From contig NZ_AP024452.1 of the NCBI RefSeq assembly GCF_016865485.1, forward strand, positions 704,501 to 768,500: DNA of 64,000 bases, in the 5' to 3' direction. Every line of letters starts with the position of its first letter. Within the stretch, counting starts at the first letter, position 1. Of this stretch, positions 59,966-64,000 are shown piece by piece. This DNA comes from Luteitalea sp. TBR-22 (GTDB lineage: Bacteria > Acidobacteriota > Vicinamibacteria > Vicinamibacterales > Vicinamibacteraceae). Under the pieces are notes generated by a model. It had not been told where the DNA came from and made no database searches. It saw nothing but the letters and a program-made list of their open reading frames with translations. The translations under genes were made by a program, and so were the position numbers.

Positions 59966-61510
59966 CTACGCCAGCACTGAGCGTCGTGCCTTCGGTTGGT
60001 CTGGTGCAGCTGCAGGTGCCTGCCCCGACGCTGGGACGGCCCGCTCCCGTCCCCATGCCCGAATGCTGTCGATGGCCTCAGGGTTCGTCCGCGACAGTGG
60101 CACCACATTGGCAAAGACTCGCCGCCACAGTGCCTCGTCCACCGCGGCGTCGCCCTTGATGACCGCCTCCTTGGCCACATCGGCGACGGCGGCCTGCAGG
60201 TCACTCCCCGCGAAGCCGTCCGATAGCTGGACCAGGTCGTCCAGCAAGCCGGACTGCAGGGGCAGTCGATAGCGCTTCGCATACAACGCGATGATCTCGC
60301 CACGCTCCTCATCGGTGGGGAGATCGACGAAGAAGAGCTCGTCGAAGCGGCCGCGTCTGAACAGCTCGGGTGGCAGCCGGGAGATGTCGTTCGCCGTGCT
60401 CACTACAAAGACTCTGGCGCGACCTTCCTGGAGCCAATAGAGGAAGTGACCCAGCACCCGACTCGAGGTGCCTCCGTCGGAGTCGCCGCTGCCCCCAAGC
60501 CCTTTCTCGATCTCGTCGATCCACAAGACGCAGGGTGCAACGCGATCCGCAGTCGCGAGTGCCTCCTTCAACTGGCCCTCCGACTGCCCGAGGAACTTTC
60601 CATGGATGTTCGCCAGGTCCAATCGATAAAGGGGCAGGCCCCAATCGCTGGCAATGGCCTTGGCGGAGAGCGATTTCCCGCAGCCAGGCACACCCACGAG
60701 GAGTACGCCCCTGGGCGGCCGCAAACCACGCTCCCTGAGGTCCATCGTGAGGAGCGGACGCTGCTTCTCGAGCCACACCCTGAGCCCACTCAGGCCGCCA
60801 ACTCCGGCGTCGCCACGACTGACACTCACACGTTCGAGACCAGAGATGTCCGAGAAGATGCGGTCCTTGACCTGCTTGAGCGCCTCGAGGTCGCTCCTCA
60901 GGATGCTGCCCTTGGCGAGCAAGGTGGCAATGGCGTTCTCGGCCTCGATCTGGGTGACGCCCGCAAGGATCGTCGAGGCCTCCACCAACTCTGGACCCTG
61001 CCACTCGATTGGCATGCCGCCGCGATACGGCTCGAGACACTCCGAGATGATCGTCTGCATCTCGTCCTCGCTTGGTGGATCGAGCGTCAGCGTCATGCCT
61101 TGCCGTTGGAGCCTCGGCCAGACCGCCGACGTGGTGACCACGACCACCGACCCTCCGCGCTCGGTCGCAGACGAAGCCACGTCGAGCAGCTGGCGGCTGG
61201 TAGCCGTGTCACCATCGATGTCCTGCACTTCGGTGAGGATGAAGGTCAGGTGCTGCCGTTGCCCCATCATCTGGCTCGCATAGTCGAGCGCGCCAGCGAC
61301 GGAGCGGTCATCATTGGTGACCCTGTTGGTGCCGATGTCGCGCGTGCCCTGCGACAGCGTGTGGAAGTAGATGGTGATGTTGAGGTCGGTCGCCAACTGT
61401 CGCAGCAGCTGCAACGCCCGGTCCCGTTCGTCAGTGCGCAGCGAGATGAAGGGGATCCTGGCCTTGAGGTAAAGCAGCAGTGTCTGTCTACAAGTGGCGA
61501 AGTCTGGCAC
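59966..61510 (-). CDS. FtsH/Ycf46-like AAA+ ATPase
   Basis: I place the start at GTG 61510, eight bases after the preceding stop and with GAGG seven bases upstream, giving 514 residues beginning with P-D-F-A-T-C. Residues about 1-190 look like a degenerate AAA domain, as in Ycf46 proteins (N-terminal [18 protein letters not shown]). The active AAA+ domain has G-V-P-G-C-G-K-S (about 273-280), W-I-D-E-I-E-K (about 328-334) and a second region of homology R-R-G-R-F-D-E-L-F with arginine fingers. No protease domain is attached. It likely remodels or unfolds a partner encoded in the same operon. Confidence 0.82.
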   Translation of the reverse strand: MPDFATCRQTLLLYLKARIPFISLRTDERDRALQLLRQLATDLNITIYFHTLSQGTRDIGTNRVTNDDRSVAGALDYASQMMGQRQHLTFILTEVQDIDGDTATSRQLLDVASSATERGGSVVVVTTSAVWPRLQRQGMTLTLDPPSEDEMQTIISECLEPYRGGMPIEWQGPELVEASTILAGVTQIEAENAIATLLAKGSILRSDLEALKQVKDRIFSDISGLERVSVSRGDAGVGGLSGLRVWLEKQRPLLTMDLRERGLRPPRGVLLVGVPGCGKSLSAKAIASDWGLPLYRLDLANIHGKFLGQSEGQLKEALATADRVAPCVLWIDEIEKGLGGSGDSDGGTSSRVLGHFLYWLQEGRARVFVVSTANDISRLPPELFRRGRFDELFFVDLPTDEERGEIIALYAKRYRLPLQSGLLDDLVQLSDGFAGSDLQAAVADVAKEAVIKGDAAVDEALWRRVFANVVPLSRTNPEAIDSIRAWGRERAVPASGQAPAAAPDQPKARRSVLA

Positions 61511-61518
61511 GTCGAGCC

Positions 61519-62046
61519 TCAGAGAATCTGCCGCCGAGGACGTACCCCAGCAGGGGTGTCGGTCGCAGCGGGGAATGGCCCAGGATACGGGACCGCGGTG
61601 GCAGCAGCCGTCAGCGGCTGGTCCCTCAGTATCTTTCGCAGCGCGGCGTTGCGCGGGTCGCTGGAGGCGCCCTGCAGGCTCTCGTGCGTTCGAGTGGCCC
61701 ACCGACTGAGCTGGTTCGCCAGGTGGGTCTTCACCTGGCCATCAAGACAGGCGAGGGTGGTGAGGCCGTGCAGCGTCGAGAGTGTTCGCCTCGCATCCAG
61801 TAGCGCCCGGGAAACGCCGAAGGCATCGCCGTTCGCTTGGTCTAGGGCACGCTGCAGTCGCTGGGACAATGCCTGTAGCCTTGTCGCTAAAGCGTTGTCG
61901 ACGAGGCGCGTCCAGCGCTCCGCGACGACGGAGCTCCACTCGAGCGTTCCTGCCTGCATGCACTCGAGCATGGAGTCGTCCCCCGCGGAGAAGCGCTCGA
62001 GCCTATCGGCCCAGTCTGCGTAGGTATGAGGAGCTTGCGCCGTCAT
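61519..62046 (-). CDS. Unknown helical partner of the AAA+ ATPase
   Basis: The 175-residue protein is mostly alpha-helical (residues about 8-130) with a Pro/Ala-rich tail ending R-P-R-R-Q-I-L. It contains no recognisable motif. Its ATG overlaps the stop of the upstream small gene (ATGA), and the AAA+ gene begins eight bases after its stop, so it is translationally linked to both. It could be an adaptor or substrate of the AAA+ protein. Confidence 0.65.
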   Translation of the reverse strand: MTAQAPHTYADWADRLERFSAGDDSMLECMQAGTLEWSSVVAERWTRLVDNALATRLQALSQRLQRALDQANGDAFGVSRALLDARRTLSTLHGLTTLACLDGQVKTHLANQLSRWATRTHESLQGASSDPRNAALRKILRDQPLTAAATAVPYPGPFPAATDTPAGVRPRRQIL

Positions 62047-62231
62047 GGGCGGGCGGCGCGCCGGCGTATTAGCAACACATCACTCGGGACGAGATCCCAT
62101 GCCGGCAACTGGCTCGCGAGGGGTGAGTCCTTCGGCACCGGCTCCATGGCTGGTCCGGTGGTGTCGGGCAATGCCGGAGGCGGCACCGGCGTGGGGGTGT
62201 CGCTGGAATCGATAAGTGGCCTATTGGGCAT
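62043..62231 (-). CDS. Small proline-rich protein of the AAA+ operon
   Basis: The 62-residue frame is Pro-rich (T-P-T-P-V-P-P-P-A-L-P) and ends with W-D-L-V-P-S-D-V-L-L-I-R-R-R. It lies 12 bases after the stop of the coiled-coil membrane gene and overlaps the next start by ATGA, which supports real coding. The disordered body and conserved-looking tail suggest a peptide-like adaptor or a maturation or processing substrate. No family is recognised. Confidence 0.55.
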   Translation of the reverse strand: MPNRPLIDSSDTPTPVPPPALPDTTGPAMEPVPKDSPLASQLPAWDLVPSDVLLIRRRAARP

Positions 62232-62243
62232 GGCGGACTCCTC

Positions 62244-63977
62244 TCAGGCGACGGTGGCGCGCGGGTGCTCGGGACGCTGCAGCACGAACTGTGGCGAGCT
62301 CAGGGACTCTAGGAACGCCGTGACTTCTTCGGCCTTCGCCTCCTCCCGCTGCATCTCTCGCCTCAGGTCAACCAGTTCGGCGAGCGATGCCTTCAGGACC
62401 TGCGTCGCCTGCTCGTGCTCACGCTCAAGGTGCTTGCGTGCGTCCTCACGCCTCCGAGAAAGGCCCGAGTACTGCGTCCACGTGTACGCGATCGATCCGA
62501 GCATCAGGATGAGGCCAAGCGGGATGCTGCCGCTGGACACGAACAGAAGGCCGACCGCGACGCCAATTGCCAGCACAATCCACGTGACCGGACTCATGCC
62601 GACGGCGCTGACGGCTTCCTCGATCTTCTCCGCGTAGTAGGTGGAGAGACTGTCGAGCAGTCCTCGTTCGTTCGACCCGTCTGCGGAGATGCCTGACCAG
62701 GAGGCACACACGATCTCGGCCGCCGCCGGCACCTGGGCGCGGTCTCGCGCAAGAAGATCCTTGTGGGCCGTCAGAATCCAGTTCCGCGATCGCGACAGTG
62801 CGTATCGCTGCGTGGCTTTCGTCGCGCCGAACTGCTCGGGGTTCATGGCCGAGTTGGTTAACATCGCCGCGAAGTTGGTTTGAGGGGCGAAACTGTCCGC
62901 CTCCGCAGCCATGATTGCCTTGGCGGCATTCACATCCCCTCGCTCCTGCACGATCAGCTGCAACAATCGCAATTCACGCCGTAAAGGCAGCTCCTCGTCG
63001 TCATAGTTGGTGACCAGGCTCTCGAGCAATGAGTCAACAGCCGCCTCCAGACTGGGAGGGACGACGATCGCACCTTCGAAGATGGCAGTGAAGAAGGCCA
63101 GTACGACGGCATGCCGGCGCGACAGCGCCAGAGATCGCTCGAAGTGATTCCACGATGGACTGAACCGTCGCAGGCTGGGGTACTCCCCTGGGGCCACCGA
63201 CGGCGTCATGACGTCCAGGCGCTCCATCCATCTCGCTCGCTGCTCGTCAAGGAAGCCCGCCTGGAGCTCCAGTTCAGTGAGCCACGTCTCTATGACCTGG
63301 GAGCACTCGGTGAGCGCGGCGCCACCGAAGACCCCATTGGCCATCGCGTCGAGCATGAGCACCACTTCCCGATCCATCGCCTGAGGGTTCTGAATCTGGA
63401 AGTACCGCTTGAGCCACTGATTCCCCGCGTCGAGCCGCCGTGCGCGGCGACAGACCAGCGCAAAGAACAGCGATGCCTTGCAGTCATCACGTCGAAGCGC
63501 CTCCGTGGCGGCCTTTTCGGCCAGTGGCCGATTGTCGGCAAACCAGGCGGTCAGTGCGACAAGTGCAGGCGCCAGCCAATAGCCGGGCGCCGAGAGCATC
63601 AGCGCCTCCGTGGCACTGCGCATCGTTTCCTGGCGAACGAGGGCGACGTCGGACGCCTGCAGGATTCCGGTGGTTGTGCGGCGGACCTCGTCGTAGTGCC
63701 CGAACCGCGTCTCGATGTCCTGGTTGACCTCAATCAGCCGGGTCTGCGCGAACTGTCGTTCCTTGTGCTTGCGATCCGCAGCGACGAACTCCGAGAACTC
63801 CTCGTACAGAGCCTCTAGGCGATCCTGCGTCTCACTCTGGAGGGTGGCGACCGCCTCGACCTTGTCGTTGACGATCTCCAGCCGGCTGTTGATGACGTGC
63901 AGATCGCGCTGTACTTCGGCCGACAGGTTGTTGATGCTCCTTACAACCGGCCCAAGGTCGACTGATACATCTGGCAT
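62244..63977 (-). CDS. Coiled-coil protein with two membrane helices
   Basis: The 577-residue protein begins with a coiled coil (about 10-75: L-S-A-E-V-Q-R-D-L, L-E-A-L-Y-E-E-F), followed by a helical domain with TPR-like features (about 100-400). Two close membrane helices (about 459-500: W-I-V-L-A-I-G-V-A-V-G-L-L-F-V and P-L-G-L-I-L-M-L-G-S-I-A-Y) are followed by another coiled coil (about 505-560). Both ends therefore face the cytoplasm. AGGA lies nine bases before the ATG. It is the first visible gene of the AAA+ operon, which may begin beyond the window edge. No known family is recognised; a membrane-perturbing effector or membrane anchor for the AAA+ complex is possible. Confidence 0.7.
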   Translation of the reverse strand: MPDVSVDLGPVVRSINNLSAEVQRDLHVINSRLEIVNDKVEAVATLQSETQDRLEALYEEFSEFVAADRKHKERQFAQTRLIEVNQDIETRFGHYDEVRRTTTGILQASDVALVRQETMRSATEALMLSAPGYWLAPALVALTAWFADNRPLAEKAATEALRRDDCKASLFFALVCRRARRLDAGNQWLKRYFQIQNPQAMDREVVLMLDAMANGVFGGAALTECSQVIETWLTELELQAGFLDEQRARWMERLDVMTPSVAPGEYPSLRRFSPSWNHFERSLALSRRHAVVLAFFTAIFEGAIVVPPSLEAAVDSLLESLVTNYDDEELPLRRELRLLQLIVQERGDVNAAKAIMAAEADSFAPQTNFAAMLTNSAMNPEQFGATKATQRYALSRSRNWILTAHKDLLARDRAQVPAAAEIVCASWSGISADGSNERGLLDSLSTYYAEKIEEAVSAVGMSPVTWIVLAIGVAVGLLFVSSGSIPLGLILMLGSIAYTWTQYSGLSRRREDARKHLEREHEQATQVLKASLAELVDLRREMQREEAKAEEVTAFLESLSSPQFVLQRPEHPRATVA

Positions 63978-64000
63978 CTGAGGGATCCTTTCAGGACTCG

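Noticed and set aside
61511-61702. N-terminal extension of the AAA+ frame upstream of GTG 61510
   Set aside because: It overlaps the 175-residue gene, is compositionally unlike protein, and GTG 61510 has a well-placed GAGG.
1-64000. CRISPR arrays, tRNA or rRNA genes, insertion sequences with transposases, integrase genes
   Set aside because: None was seen on either strand; mobility may come from genes outside the window.

Overview
The window is very GC-rich (I judge roughly two thirds G+C) and densely packed bacterial DNA with short intergenic gaps and many ATGA-type overlaps. No rRNA, tRNA or CRISPR array was seen. The M48 protease flavour, the DUF433/DUF5615 toxin-antitoxin debris and the codon bias suggest a soil Acidobacteriota of the Vicinamibacteria (Luteitalea-like) kind. 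That assignment is inference and rests on no marker gene. Almost everything here looks like one large genome-defence island.

Left part (1-7.6 kb): the tail of a DUF433 antitoxin and a truncated DUF5615 toxin, a TM0106-type RecB-nuclease/helicase fusion, an M48 protease, a conserved hypothetical, and a PD-(D/E)XK nuclease followed by an HNH protein. From 7.8 to 15 kb lies a tight four-gene unit: DUF6361, a phospholipase-D-fold protein, an SNF2-like helicase and a small partner. Related palindromes (6036-6051 and 7628-7645) lie upstream of these two units.

From 15 to 27.4 kb comes the most unusual block: an RmuC with an expanded repeat coiled coil, then a seven-gene operon with almost no spacing. 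Its products are a membrane-anchored vWA protein, a Tubulin_2-type tubulin-like GTPase, an unknown protein, a MotA/ExbB/ZorA-like channel protein with a long cytoplasmic tail, a MotB/OmpA/ZorB-like stator protein, an unknown helical protein, and a DUF429 protein. It looks like a Zorya-like proton-motor sensor wired to a tubulin and a vWA receptor in place of ZorC/D/E, and it is my main candidate for an undescribed system.

Convergent to it (27.4-32.6 kb, minus strand) is a Mcr-like operon: VRR-NUC nuclease, PD-(D/E)XK nuclease, McrB-like AAA+ and McrC-like nuclease.

From 32.9 to 57.4 kb (plus strand) is a complete BREX type 2 (Pgl) system: pglW, a TPR protein, pglX, pglY, pglZ, brxD and brxHI. 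It is interrupted between pglX and pglY by a 1711-residue helicase-nuclease, a 40-codon remnant of a second pglY, and a DUF433/ribbon-helix-helix/ParE toxin-antitoxin patch. The putative target-recognition part of pglX has a different codon style from its flanks.

The right end (57.4-64 kb, minus strand) holds a GmrSD-like DUF262 protein, a small membrane protein, and an operon of an FtsH/Ycf46-like AAA+ ATPase with two small unknown proteins and a coiled-coil membrane protein. This last set resembles the modular AAA+ conflict systems known from multicellular bacteria.
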